DNA from: Dichotomocladium elegans
Lineage: Eukaryota > Mucoromycota > Mucoromycetes > Mucorales > Lichtheimiaceae
Assembly: GCA_025716815.1 (NCBI GenBank)
Contig: JAIXMN010000005.1
Span: 992,001 to 1,056,000 of the forward strand
Length of the DNA stretch: 64,000 nt
Direction: 5' to 3'
A program made the translations under genes and the position numbers. This document shows positions 49,000-61,769 of this stretch, one piece after another; the stretch's first letter is position 1; the number at the start of each line of letters is the position of its first letter. The notes under the pieces are model-generated. The model saw only the letters and a list, made by a program, of their open reading frames with translations. It searched no databases and was not told where the DNA came from.

Positions 49000-51104
49000 G
49001 TTGCTGGACATCTGTTCAAATTTTCCTTGCACACACGGCACCTCCGATTCTATCGCAAGTTGTGGGTCTATTTTGGAAGTCAGCGCGTCATTATATCTGG
49101 TGACTTTGCGTTGTATTCCGCTAGATTTTTATTACTATCGATAGGTTTGGGTCACGTATATAATCACATACAGTTGCATACTTAAGCGAATTGGGTGATA
49201 TGGATGGTTATCAAAAGAAATGGGAGAAGGAAGGAGTAGAGACATTGGATGAATATATGAAAAGCGCGGGGGTCGTGGTTTAAATCACCGGATACCAAAT
49301 TTTCACTAACCGACTTTAGCCATCAGCCTGAAGGATCAAGGTCATGCGTAAGCAGCCTTTGCCTTTCACAATTGTTCCTTGCGCATTCATATGCATCTTC
49401 GCAGTCTTTCACCCGTAATGCAGTAACTTCAATTCAATCTGACAAAGCGACGCGACCGCGGGTGCGATTTAAGATAATAGATATAGACAGTCTTTCAATT
49501 TCAACATGAGCTCAATCGGTCGTTGAACTAAGGAAAAACACAAGCTTTTCGTGTTTGGGTCTTGAATTGTTCAATATTGACGCATGAGATAACCTTGCTA
49601 TGGGGATGGAGACACTGACATTCCTAGTCGATTTAAAACAACCTAATTGAACTGAGAGCTTTGTCTCTTGATGAAGCCGTGATATGGATGCAGTATTGCC
49701 CTGATTATCCTTTCTACCTCCCAACTTAAAGCGGCAGGAGTGGGAGAAACCCTCCTCCAGCCGACGCAACATTCGAGTGGAACAGGATGTGTTGACATTC
49801 GCTTTCTCTTCAGCGTTATGCTCTCCTTGCCATCTGAAGGATGTGTTGGTCACTGCCCAAGGAACCGATTTGGTTCGATTGGAGAAAGATTGACTATTTC
49901 TCGATAGCGTTGAAGGAGTATTCTTTTATTGTACTTGAGTGCCCGGCGATTGAGATGGATGGGTGGATTAGAGGAATATCTTTATAATAGTTCTATTAGA
50001 ACGGTGATGGGAGTGATTAAACCTGTGGGGACTTGCCGAATGGAGGCAACCCTTTTCATTGTTCTCTTTTAAGACCAGTGACGAGTACAGGGCAGAGGAA
50101 GTACCTTTGATAGGTGCGATGTTTCCGGTCACGCATACGGATATGAAATATCGTAACTGCATCTCCGGCAACGATATTATGTACCATACCCACTTCCCCT
50201 GTACGACGATCCTATATGCATACCACTGTTGTTACCCCGCAACTGTTTGCTATATAAACAAGGATGCCCTCTGACGTCGGGCATCCCCACGTTGTATTAT
50301 TATAATCATCGTTCTTCTCGCTGTATTTGCGCTTCCTCCGCGTTGTATATCATATGCTTTTCGTAAGTGTTCGCATAACGGTGCATGTACTGTTACAAAG
50401 TCATTTGGGACGGAGCAGGTCAAGGAACACGATGACCAATTCCATTTTCCCTGCTATTGCACCAGTTTGAAGCGAGGACGGCCGGAAATTACATGAGAAA
50501 AAAATTGGACATGCATACCCCAATGTAGACGATGACAATAAACGAGCTGCTGGTATCATCATGGCTCATGTTAAGCCGCTACTCAACTTTACCTCAACTC
50601 CGACCTGCAAGTAGCCGAATTATCTGGAATGACGGATTGAAGATCGAGATGAGACATGAGAGATCCTCGGCCTAACGTGTGCGTTTCTAATGAACATAGA
50701 GATATATACTGTACAAAATGGGAAAGAGGTCATGGTGCCAAATACACGCTGTGAGCATTAAAATCTTAATTCTGCTATTCTTTTCTTTATTGCCAGCTGT
50801 CAAGAAGCAGTTTTCGAATTAGGTATGCCTGCGATAGAATCTCGACCTCTCCGCTTTGGTTTGGAAAGCCTTGTACTACCCGCAAAAATAGAAGTAACAT
50901 TTAAATAGGGCAAGAGGATTTTTGGGGTGATGGTGGTTGTGGTTTTCTTGGTTGATAGAGGCGGATACGAGAAGGTGAGAAGGACGGAGGGAAACGGCCC
51001 CGAACGTGGAGTGGGTGGGGGAGAGGGGGGAGATGAAGCGGACGAGGGGCGTTGGAGTTACACAAGAAACAACAAATCAATGAAGAATATGCCAGAGCGG
51101 GTGA

Positions 51105-51516
51105 TCAGCTAAGAGTAAGAGTGGCGAGCGGATGATAGAAGGCGAGGTCTGGTATAGGATAGAAGGGGGAGGCACCTGTTATTGTATGTAGTGCAAGTGG
51201 AGATGCAATATGGTTTTTAAAGTGAATGAGGGCGGGATCGGTGGGAATCTCTGGATTAGCCGCGATTGGTGAATTTGATAGTGGTGAGTATGACATGGCG
51301 AGAGGATTGGAGCTAACCGAGGTGGAGAAGTAATCAGGCGAGTAATGCGGGTTTTTGCTTTTACGGGATCGATCTTTATTACAGCTGGAGAATGGGAGGG
51401 GGGTATGATCCATTTCTGTGATTGAATTTCGGCCAATGTCACGTGCGTCGATATCGTCGCCTCTTGGTTTACTCTACGTACTTGCTGCGCTCCGTTTTGC
51501 GGGGGAGGCGTTGCCA
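51105..51516 (-). pseudogene. ORF fragment of an unidentified element (right copy)
   Basis: Keeps the ATG lost in the left arm (MATPPPQNGAQQVRRVNQ) but lacks one G soon after, which shifts the frame; downstream it keeps the roughly 40 bp missing on the left and continues as DPALIHFKNHIASPLALHTI. The two arms thus carry different lesions in the same ORF. Confidence 0.3.
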
Positions 51517-51960
51517 TTGCTCCAAGACAGTGTCGTGAAGAGAAGATCAAGATGGTTTCTTGGCAAAATCGGATACATGGCAGCAATCGCGGATATGATA
51601 GGTTGAATTGTGGACACCGCATGCGAGACGTGTGAAGGAGCGAAAGCGTGAAAGACAAAAAAATATAGTCTAAGATTTCCTCATTTGTTCGTTCTTCGCA
51701 CTTCTTCCCTCTTTCTCCCTTTTTTCCCTTCCCCAAAAACCTCTTCTACGCTTCCTTCTGTCTTTCCCTTCTTCTCGTGCACGAAGCCATATCTAGAAGA
51801 AGGGGTGCCATACCATGCTGGGTGCTTTATGTTACTACTGGCCGACTAAAGGTGCAGCACAAGCGTTAGGCGACTGCGGCAAGCGACTATCTAGGTGACA
51901 AGGCTTTGAAGCTTTACGACCCACCGGAAACGCTGCCCAACAAATTCTTCCACAGCTCCT

Positions 51961-53450
51961 CTTTATATTGGCACTTTTTTTTTAGGTAGCTTATCCTTCG
52001 GATGGGTGTGAGCGAAGCACGGTGGGTGGTTTTTGTCCACGTTGTCTTTCCAAGTAAGCTGTCTTTTTTCTTTTCTTTTTCCTTTCGCATTCATTTTACT
52101 CTTCTAGTCCATCCATCAGGAGACCTCGATGAACTAGTGCGGGAGTGCTTCGCTCTGAGGCTACCTGTCCCGGCTTACACTGGTTGAACTGGAGTAGCTC
52201 TTGTGGCGCGTGCACCTGCAAGTTAAATGGGCCTCTGCTGTGGTATCAGCACAGCGTTGTATTGACTTGCTGGACCGGCAAGTACGTAGAACGACCGATC
52301 GTGGTGCACCTCCTCCAGTCCATCGAGGACATTAAGAAAGACATGCCTGTCTTGGAGGTATGATATCATGGTGTGTATTGCTATGCTGCTGATGAATGAT
52401 ACATGTCTACCGTAGCAGATGTCTACGGCAACTGTCAACTGGCGACTGGCAACTGGCGACCGGCGATGGGCCTGGGCATGCCCTAAAACTGCCCGCACTT
52501 TTGAGTTGTTGCTTTTGAGTTGTTGGAGTGGGGTGGGAGTGGGTGTGGAGTGGAGGTGGAGTGTGGAGTGTGGGGGTGGAGTGTGGAGAGGTGGAGTGTG
52601 GAGTGGAGAGGTGGTGTGGAGTGTGGAGTGTGGAGGTGGAGAGTGGGTGTGGGTGTGGAGTGGGAGTGTGGAGAGTGGAGTGGGTGGTTTTCGTCGTCCC
52701 TTTCGTCTTCGTCCCTTTTTTCAAGTAAGTTACCTTTTCTTTTTTAACTGTATAATCCATACACTCAATACTGAACCATGAATGTATTTTTATTTTTCTA
52801 GGCCATTCATCAACAAGTCCTCGATGCAATGGTCCGCCCCGAGGCGTAAAAGCCCTCTGGTGCGAGGAGTTCGCCGCTCTTAGAGGCTACTCGCCAAGGC
52901 AATGCATTGACTGTCCCAGAGGTGCTCTTCGGGAGGGGGTGCGCGCACATCGAGCTCATTCTGGGCCAGTATGGTTGGTATCTGAGCAGCATTGTATTGC
53001 AACGCGGGAACGGCGGGTAAGTAGTAAGACTGGTCGCGGCGCATCGGTGGAGCGCAAAGTCCTCCCCGCCCAGGAGGACGGTAAACAAGGCAGGCCTGAC
53101 CTGGGTGGTATCTTCTATAGATTCCACTCAGCCAACACCTTGCCGAGATTGAAAGGGCACGCCAGACTTGGGTGGTTTCACTAGTATGATCCCATCCTGT
53201 CAAAGTGCATGCCGACATTCCCCATCTACACATCCACACATATATGTCCAAAAGGTATGATATTATGATGTGTATTATTTTGTTGCTCATGGTGAATATA
53301 TATACATAGATTCTAGCAGTTTCCTACGGCGACTGACCGCGGCAAGACACTGCAACAAAACAACACTTTGCATCGCCAAGGTATGATACCCTACTTTTTA
53401 TTGCTATGCTGCTGATGAATGACGTATATTGATTACAACAAAGTATAAGT
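51961..53450 (+). repeat. Two paralogous modules with intron-like borders (right copy)
   Basis: Mirror of 35560-37010. Donor-like CAA|GTAAGC near 52054 with TCTTCTAG near 52107, and CAA|GTAAGTT near 52728 with TTTTCTAG near 52800; GGTATGATAT elements near 52358, 53255 and 53380. Acceptor-like TAG ends follow two of them. No long reading frame connects the pieces. Confidence 0.5.
52520..52690. repeat. GTGGAG-type satellite (diverged counterpart of the heptamer array)
   Basis: Irregular GTGGAGTG / GGTGGAG repeats replacing the regular heptamers of the left arm; one of the few places where the arms differ strongly. Confidence 0.8.
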
Positions 53451-55918
53451 CGATCGGGCCCAACAGTCGATATCAACGAGACCGTTATTCTACATGCTCA
53501 AGGTACCGATATCATCACCCTCATTCGCCTCAATACTGGCACTCATTATCATTATCTATGCATGACACATGATTCTCGCCAGCCTGCGATGATAAATCAG
53601 GGCCAAGAGGAAACGAAGCCCATACAATTACACCTCGCTAATACAAGTTTTACTTTATCGACGGCATTTGACACAACATCCACAGCAACCCATGGGATCT
53701 TTACTGTATCACGACTTTCTTTGCACAATCATAATACTGCAGTCACGAGATTCACAAGGGAATAGAAGCCGGAAGCCAATAGTTTCATTATGTATAACGC
53801 GATATATATGGACCTAGAAAATGGCCATCAATAACCAAGTCATATGGAGAAATATAGTACTAATTAGATTCACAAACTATCTGGATGACGATGTACGTTT
53901 CAATTTCCTCTCATCCCTTGGCAAAACGACCCAAGCGCAATAGGCCGTACAAACGCAATCCGCTTTAATTTTACAGAAGCCGAACTGTGATGCTCTGTGG
54001 AAATATTTAACGGCTTCCATACAGGACTTGTCCTATTGGTATGTTTACAGATTGTGCAAAAATAAAGATAAAAATCAACAAAGAGCGCTTTAGCGATACC
54101 CTATGTAGTTTGAGTTACCACGTACCATCATGATACACGCAAACCATCTGGCGCGAAACAAGATCAACCCGTTCTCATCTTAGGAGCGCGACCGCCAGGA
54201 CTGGCTATTTTACTCGGTGTCGAAAAAGTCCCAATGGTCAGCAAAAGAGATGAGATGGTCACCTCTTGGTAAAACGCGCACGAGCTCCCCTCTTCATCCC
54301 TCTCAGTGGTGAGGGCTTCTAAAGCAGCAGCCGCTGACCCTTCATCATGGATACTACACATTAGCTAAGGAAAATCAAATGCCAAATTGAACAGCTTGAT
54401 AAATGCCGTTGGGCAACTGAGATAGAGCTATTGTAAAAACCAACGTCCATTGCGACAGGTTGCCGGAGCTTCCTTTTTACCCAGCATGCCATCAGGTCGA
54501 TCGTAGAAGCAGCAATGATACTCTTTCTACTGCTCGATCGTCTTTATGCTTCGTGCATAATCGTCCAAGTCAAGGCCAAAGCCAGCGTTGCATAAGGTCT
54601 TTCGCACTTGTCTGGGATTGCTTAAGTATCTGGCACCAAGAGGTCACTACCCGGGTTGCGCCAGCATTCTTTCCAGCCTTCCATCTTTTTGCTTTGACAA
54701 TGAGGTCATAGAGCGTCGCGCGACCTGAGGAATGGTGGAACCAGGACTGCATCTACCAACGATTTTGCTACTTCAAATGGCCAAGTATTCTTGGCTTCCT
54801 TCGAGGTAGTCGAGGAGGAATGCATGGGTGAATCAGTCTGGACTGTGGCGGTGCCAGAAGGAGGGAACAGGAAGCCCGCGGGACCCGACAAAAAATAAAC
54901 ATTGACATCATAAAAAAGAGCGGATGGAATAAATGTCTTGGCGCCATGCTGCTGAGAAATTTTTTTACCATCACATATAACACTCGGCGCTCTTTCGTTA
55001 AGAGACATTGCAGTGTTATCAGTAGATTTCGTATCTCATATATCTTACGTGTTACTCATTGATGGGGCAGCTATGAAACGTTTGCTGCAAGAGTGAAGTT
55101 CAAAGAGAGAGCAACCATTCGCATTTATGGTGCATTGACATTTTCACATGCTTTCCATTTGGGGGGAGCGTGTGACCTGTGAACCATAGAAAGCTTTCTG
55201 TGCAACCTTGCCTCCGGAATGCACAGACCAGTATATCCATTTCTCAAACACATCAGGATTCATCTCTGCCATATCCCCCCACCACAGGGCGTGTGAATCC
55301 TGATGTTTCTACACAACAGCATGTGTGTATTTTTTACCTTAGTTAGCGGAGCTGCAGAGCGCTGATCCCCCGCACGCAGCCACTGTGACAACCAGTGTTA
55401 TGGTGGTAATGGGCGAAAGTATGTCAAAACGCAACGGAAAAAGACGAGACTAGTACGAGGAGAATCGCAAACATCGATTTTATCGAGAATTTAATATCAA
55501 GCAATGTAAAGGAAGCCATACACGACGATGGGGAAAGAATAAAAAAAATGATATCATATATGTTGCTTACTTGGGGGGAGAGAACGTTTTCTTACAGAAA
55601 CTCTTTACAACCGTTAATCGACGTGTGGACCAAATACTACCCAGCTAGACATACCGGCTATATCATCATCAAACCAGAGATGAGGCTGCTCGAAGGGTAA
55701 AGAATAAGGTGAATCGCCATGGATGGAGTAGGAAGTATGTGGTTTCGTAAGAAGACGCTTAATCCTGGAATCCCCCCCATCGATTTTCCTTGCCCCCACC
55801 AAAAAAAAGTATATAAATACGAGCAGAATGTTAGTTTGGATTTCATAACAGTTATTATAACATGTTTTCTGCACCCGTCTTCTCGCGCTCTTCTTTTTCT
55901 CTTGCTCCTTGGCTTTTC

Positions 55919-56197
55919 GGTTCGTGGGCTGGCCCCGAACCGATGGAGATATGTCCGGAGTCTCCTCTTCTGTCGGCTTGGGCTGGTCCCGAGCCGATGG
56001 AGATATGTCCGGACTCTCCTTTTTTCTCTGCTCGGGCTGGTCCCGAGCCTATGGACTTATGCCCTCCGTCGCCGGCGCCAACTTTTCTCTCTGCTCGGGC
56101 TGGTCCCGAGCCTATGGACCTATGCCCCCCGTCGCCGCGCCAACTCTTCTCTCTGCTCGGGCTGGTCCCGAGCCTATGGACCTATGCCCCCCGTCGC
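55919..56197. repeat. Hairpin minisatellite (right copy)
   Basis: Mirror of the five-unit array at 32791-33070, with the GGGCTGGTCCCGAGC-type hairpins retained, including the variant stem in the unit nearest 55920. Confidence 0.85.
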
Positions 56198-56718
56198 CAT
56201 CGTCTCAGTCCTCTCCTCTCTGTATCTCTCCTCCCTTCCGTCGTCCTCTCCTCCTCTTCCGCGTCCTCTCCTCTTCTTCCGCCATTGTCTCCTCTCCTTC
56301 TCCCTCCTTCCATTCCTTTGTCTTCACCTTCCTCTCCTTCGTCAACTCCTCCCCTTCCTTCTTCCTCTCCATTCATTGAACCTTTGTCCCCGTCCTTCTC
56401 CACCTTGCGAGTCCTTCCTCTCCCTCCACTCTCTCGTCCTGTCCTTCCTCCCTTACTTCTCTCTCGTCCTCTTCTCGCTCTCCGTCCCCGCCCTACATGC
56501 CTGCCTCTCCCGTCCGCGACGATGACATGTAGGGCGGTGTGCCCTCCTTCCGCTCCTTATTGGTATGTTTAACGTCTTTTTTGTAATGCACGATATTATG
56601 AATTCCAAAAGCTTATCTTTGACTCTACCCGCTTCTGTAGCTTCCTCTCCTGCCGCCTTCCTCTTCTTCCGCCTCCTGCTCCTCTTTCGTTCCTTTCCGC
56701 TCCTTGAGTATGTATTAA
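56198..56718 (+). repeat. Polypyrimidine tract (right copy)
   Basis: Mirror of the polypurine tract; reads TCCTCTCC-type runs on the plus strand. Differs from the left copy by small length changes near 56230-56280. Confidence 0.8.
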
Positions 56719-57286
56719 CCGCTGGCATGTAATATATACTATGAAAATCAAAGCTTATCGTTGTCCACCTCTTCTATAGTTCCGCTTCCTCTTGTTCCGC
56801 CTTCCTTTTCTTCCTGTTTTCCGCGTCCTCCGCTCTGTGGTGGCTTCCCGAGTCAGGGGCTGTCGTAAGTCAAATCTAGAAACCAAATACATAGCTATGT
56901 TACTAATTAGCGCACATCGACCTGTGTAGTCCAGCAGTCTCTGAGGGGACCACTGGTGTCTTTTCGTGGTCCCTTGGGCGGCGGGTGAACCCTGATGGAA
57001 GTCATCCATGGCTGGAGGGGATGATCTTTCCTGCATCTCTCGGTGGTCTCCGAGGTGCTGTCGAATCACCTACCCGATGGTGCCCCTGTAGGATGACGGA
57101 GAAGCCACACCGTAGCAAGTCCTTCGTGAAGGAGACGCCGCTAGAAAGTGGATATTGACATCCACAAGAACATGCAATACTATATACCCGTTAGCACACT
57201 GAATGCAGGTGATGCACATACCGTCAGTACACACATGCTGAGCAAGAAAGATTGTTCGAGGGCAGACCCATCAGCGCACCAGTACT

Positions 57287-57334
57287 GGAGACCATGACAA
57301 CCACTCCAAATGTGGACTGGCTGTCATGGTCTCC
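57287..57334. repeat. 13-bp stem hairpin (right copy) in a nested palindrome
   Basis: GGAGACCATGACA at 57287-57299 and its complement at 57322-57334; the surrounding nested palindrome spans about 56.99-57.77 kb. Positions sum with the left copy to 88,988, the axis of the giant repeat. Confidence 0.95.
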
Positions 57335-59880
57335 TCTATAAGAAGTATACAAAGGTATGTTGAGCTTTATTTTCCATCGTTTTGCATGATATGGCTTTAC
57401 TAACTACGCTTTAGTATGGAATAGCACCCAGACTCCGGCTGGAGCGTTGATGTTTCCTGACCTCGAATTCTCTTTCTTGCGCAATATGTTGTATACTGAC
57501 GGTATGTACAGCATCTGCATCAGCGTATTAACGGATATATAGCATTGCATGTCCTTGTGGATGTCAATATCCGCTTTCGTGCGGCGTCTCCTTCACGAGG
57601 GGTTTGTTGCGGTGTGTCTTCTCTGTTGTTCTACAGGGTCACCATTGGTGTAGGCGGTTCGGCGGCGCCTGGGAAGCCACAGAGGGATGTAGGGGAGATT
57701 ATCCTCTCCTGCTGTGGATGATTCTCTTGACGGGGGATCCCAATGCCCCTCGGGAATGTGATCATGACGTGCTTTGTGCACAGCATTTCCGTGCACTTGC
57801 ACTCTTTCGGCGAAGACAGCGAGTTTATATTCTCGCATATGCAGCGGTTTCCTCGTTACTACGCTTACAGACCTTACGCGCTCTTCTCGGGAGATCTCTG
57901 AGCGAGACAAAATCGTTATGGGGATAATTCGCTACAGTGGTCTAATTTAACCGGAACTATTGGCATTATAACAGCGGGTGGCCAGCACGCTTTTATTTTG
58001 AACCGAAACTACTTTGGAGACACAACATATTGACATGGATCCCAGGCGGTGTATTTAACAAACGAAGATATCTACTACGTCAATAACCTTGTCCACAAAA
58101 ATACTTTTGGCGAAACGATGTATCCATTCAGCTGCTTCTGATCATAACACGAAGGCGACGACTACCTTATCATGTCAAGTCAAGGAGCATTTTATGATAA
58201 AGTCTATGAAGCAAACCTGGACATTGCCCTCATCCTCAGAGGGGAAAAACACCCAACCATATCTATCATTACAAGAAACGGTGTATACAAACAATCGAGA
58301 AGCACAAAAAGATCGCGAAAAACAACACACACACACACACAATGAACACAAGAACAGTTCCCGCCGGTCTTCGTCGAATGCAATCAGCAGAGCTCATTTC
58401 AAGAACATCCAAGAACATTTTTGACATGGATCTTATTCACGCGCATCAAACCACAACCCGGTTGTGATAAGGTTTCATCTGATGAACCGCCTTTACTTGT
58501 CAATCTGGAAAGACCACCTAGCGGACTACTATTTACAACTCACAGATCACTTTACAACAAGTGAAAGGCTTACGATGCCTCCCATATGCTGAACTAAATT
58601 ATCAGGTATGTTTTGTGCGAATATCTTCATCATCAATTATCTCATATGCTAACTATTTCGTTTGTCTGGTGCAGAACACGTTGGAACTACTACTCTGGAC
58701 GCACGGCGGCAGCCTACATTGAGAGAACAGAAACAAGATCTCCAGATGCTTGCGAATATTCCCCAATTACATTGTATTTCTTATGTATTATAGACGACAT
58801 ACGTAAATAATAGATGTAAAAAAATAAAGTAAATCACATATACAGTTTTATGCACAAAAAAACAGATTGAATGCTTATTCATGGCGAAGCACCCCCCCAT
58901 CTCTGTTACTACCGGTACCCGACAATATGGCGGGCATCGTACGTTCTGCATTGTTCCTCCATACCGCGTACAACTTGGCAATGCGGGATAGGGCGTAAGG
59001 ATCATAATCAGCATCTCCTTCCTGACGTGGTGACTTGCACAACCCACAGCGACCGTTGTGTTGAAGTGTAGCATATATTCCCCGTTATGTGTTTTATTAG
59101 CGTCCTTAAACGAGTGAGACCGTTGCGTTACGCGCTATACACAATCTTAGATCTATGCTACGTCTAGGACTCTCTCCAACAGAATACGAGAATTGTATAG
59201 AACGTTCAGAATGGTATCCAGATGATCATCCGTCAAAGCACAAGGCAGATGGCAGATTGCTGACCGTATGATCGGCGCGCTGGACATAGTTTTTGCACTC
59301 AACGTTACTATGGGCGGTGTACATAAATCCAATCGATCTTGGCGCTCTCAATGATTGGTAACATAAGCAACCACTGCCGTCCCCAACCCAAACCAAGTAT
59401 GCTGTTTAATCCCAAGACGGGCTACAAACGGGTGCTGAAGCAATCCCCATTCCACGCTCCAGAAGCCTAGAAAACAAATGGAAGGATTACCATTTAAGAA
59501 GCATTAAGCATGTGGCCGCGTCCTTAGACAATGCAGCCCACCATGTCACAGCTGGTGACCATGTGAATGCCATTGGTGCTCTCTACGTTGATTCGAGTTT
59601 CGAGATCCTGATCTTTGATACACTCCCTATATATTTTTAAAATGTGTCGGTCAACCTCTTTTGTGATCGCATGTAAAGATCAGGAGGAGCTAGGAAGAAT
59701 CTATCCAAAATCAGAAAATCGGTGCTGGCACTGAGGAAATCAGAGAGCAATACGGTGAACAACATACTGCAGTCTATGGAGGGGACACCCTGGAAGCAAT
59801 CACAAGCATTCATGCAACCGCGTAAGCATTGGATCTTGACTCTCGACGGCTCTTTATTTTGACTTTTGACTGTCTCACGC

Positions 59881-61769
59881 TTCCATAGGAAACAGGAGAT
59901 CTGGTACGTAGAGCCATTAGGTCGCAGGAAAAGGACTCGGCATATGCTGATAGCTGCTCCTAATCGAACAATCCGTACGATGGAGCTCGAAAAAGAAGCG
60001 TAGAGTGGCATCATATTTTTTTTTTCCTTTCGTGCGCACCTGGAAGAGCGCAAGAAAGATGATTCTTACTGATTCCGATTGAAACCGCGCTAGCCTTATC
60101 GAAAACGAGTGAATGAAGACTCTCCTCTTCTCTTTCAAGCAACAAGTTTGTCAAGTTATCGCAACCGAACAGGTAATCTGCGACGAAGGGGTGTGTTATG
60201 CACGTTTTTCTCAACCTCTCCAGGGATTTCGGTCCCAAGTGCTAGGCTTGAGTTGCCGCCTTCAACCGGTCTTCCCTTTTTTGTACACAATCTGCTCCGC
60301 ATTTCATGTGAACGACGGGAATGTCGAAAACTGAAAATCTTTCTTCCCTCTTCAACGCGCCCGGTTGGTCAGATTGCCACTACCCCCCGCCCAAGATAGT
60401 TCGCGACTAACAGTCGCTTAGGCAGAGAAGAGAATCTTCCTATGGATTACCTGCTTCTCTTACGTTAATGTTGCCTCCATCTTTTATTGTAGATGCTAAA
60501 ACGATTGCAAAGGCATCCCTTTTTGACCAGGTCACATATATCTTGTTGAAAATTGATATAAAGGTTCATCAAGAATGACATAATTTGTTATGAATCCAAG
60601 CCATTTCTGTAGATACCCGGTCATATCTCTGTTGCATCTTCCCCACTCATTTTTTCCTGCTGCCGGGAACTGCGTCTACTTTATAAACGGATTGTACTCA
60701 GTCGCCATGAAGCTACATTAACATCCACAAAGATTTACATTTCGGATTTCTAAAGCTTCAGTTACAATACGTAGCAGAAGGATTTTCATCAATATAATTT
60801 AGAAGAAACTATCAAAGCCCATTTTTCAAGAATACGACGGCGAACCTGACCTTTTTTTTTTTCTTCTTCCCAAAGATGCATTGAGGGCCTTTTCATCTTT
60901 GCGCTACTCAGATATGAATAACTAGTTGCCTCACAGCAGCAGAAACATGGGAACAATTGCTTATTAAATAGCCTGCAAAGAACTCGATTATTCATATAGA
61001 ATAGGAGTATTCGCACATAAAAGCGATCTAGCTGAGGTTATTAACAACCTTGGTCGTGCATCGCCTGCTAACGAAGGAGTATACCATATATTAACCTGCT
61101 TGCAGCATGGTCATACGAAAAGAATTTATGCATTATATATCCCCTATACATAACCGAGTTTCGAGTAGACTGCTTTCCTCCATCGAACACATCCTTATAC
61201 ACACACACACACACACTCTCTCTCTCTCTCTCTTTCATACTCAGATAAGAGCATGGATTTTTACCATGTTGGCTAGCCTGCCATTCGATCCTACACCCAC
61301 TGTCCGTTTGTAGGTCGACCAAATGCGCCACTACCTGGTGAGTGAGTGATGGAAGTGGAAAGTCTAAAGCGTATCGGACTCCGGGAGGGGGTTATGATTT
61401 TGGTGGGCATGCACAGAGTCATTGTGTTCCTCAAAACTGCTTTTCTTTCTCGATGCTGCTTCTGGCGGGGTCTTGTCTCAGAGTGTTCCTCTATGTTCAA
61501 GCTCTCTTTTTATGCAAATCCAGCGCCCACTGCTCGCTTAAGCAAAGACATTGACATGTAATCCATCTAACACTGCCCATCCGCTTCTGTCTCTACTTAC
61601 GCGTCGTCCTAGATCTCCCGTGGTGGTTAAAGCAAGCGTGCATCGATCAGAATCGTCACATAGGTGATGGACGTCAAGTTAGAGAAAATGGAAGACAGTG
61701 ATAACAGTTATCCAATGAATCACAGTCCATAGAATTTGAAATGTTTCTTTTTGAAAAAAAAGCTTAGTG
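59881..61769. other. Right flank of the inverted-repeat island, no supported gene
   Basis: Sequence after the right arm, unrelated to the left flank. The short frames at 60011-60399 on both strands are not convincing. The rest is AT-rich with no RNA gene seen. It also contains the 3' flank of the DML1 gene. Confidence 0.45.
61201..61231. repeat. (AC)n(TC)n microsatellite
   Basis: A CA run passing directly into a CT run, both perfect. Confidence 0.9.

Larger units (their letters stand above)
47807..59880 (-). repeat. Right arm of giant inverted repeat (12.1 kb)
   Basis: The reverse complement of 29108-42138, with the contents mirrored: transposase leader ORF, U6 copy, decayed frames, modules with splice-like borders, minisatellite, polypyrimidine tract, nested palindrome. 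It is about 0.96 kb shorter, mostly because the 38.7-39.6 kb segment is missing. It also has an insertion of about 35 bp near 48250 and length changes in simple repeats. It ends at 59880, just before sequence unrelated to the left flank. Confidence 0.95.

Noticed and set aside
51779..51870. 5S rRNA gene (GCCATATCTAG start and a GGGTGCT element)
   Set aside because: The internal control region and the CCCGTCC-type block are missing and the strands do not fold into the 5S pattern; only the first few bases resemble 5S.
52358..53425. Intron-encoded box C/D snoRNAs (TGATGA in the repeated GGTATGATAT elements)
   Set aside because: TGATGA occurs, but no D box (CTGA) with terminal stem at a suitable distance was found in the three copies.
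28000..60000. tRNA genes as boundary elements in the arms
   Set aside because: I looked for B-box patterns such as GGTTCGAATCC with a matching cloverleaf and found none; a tRNAscan run would settle it.
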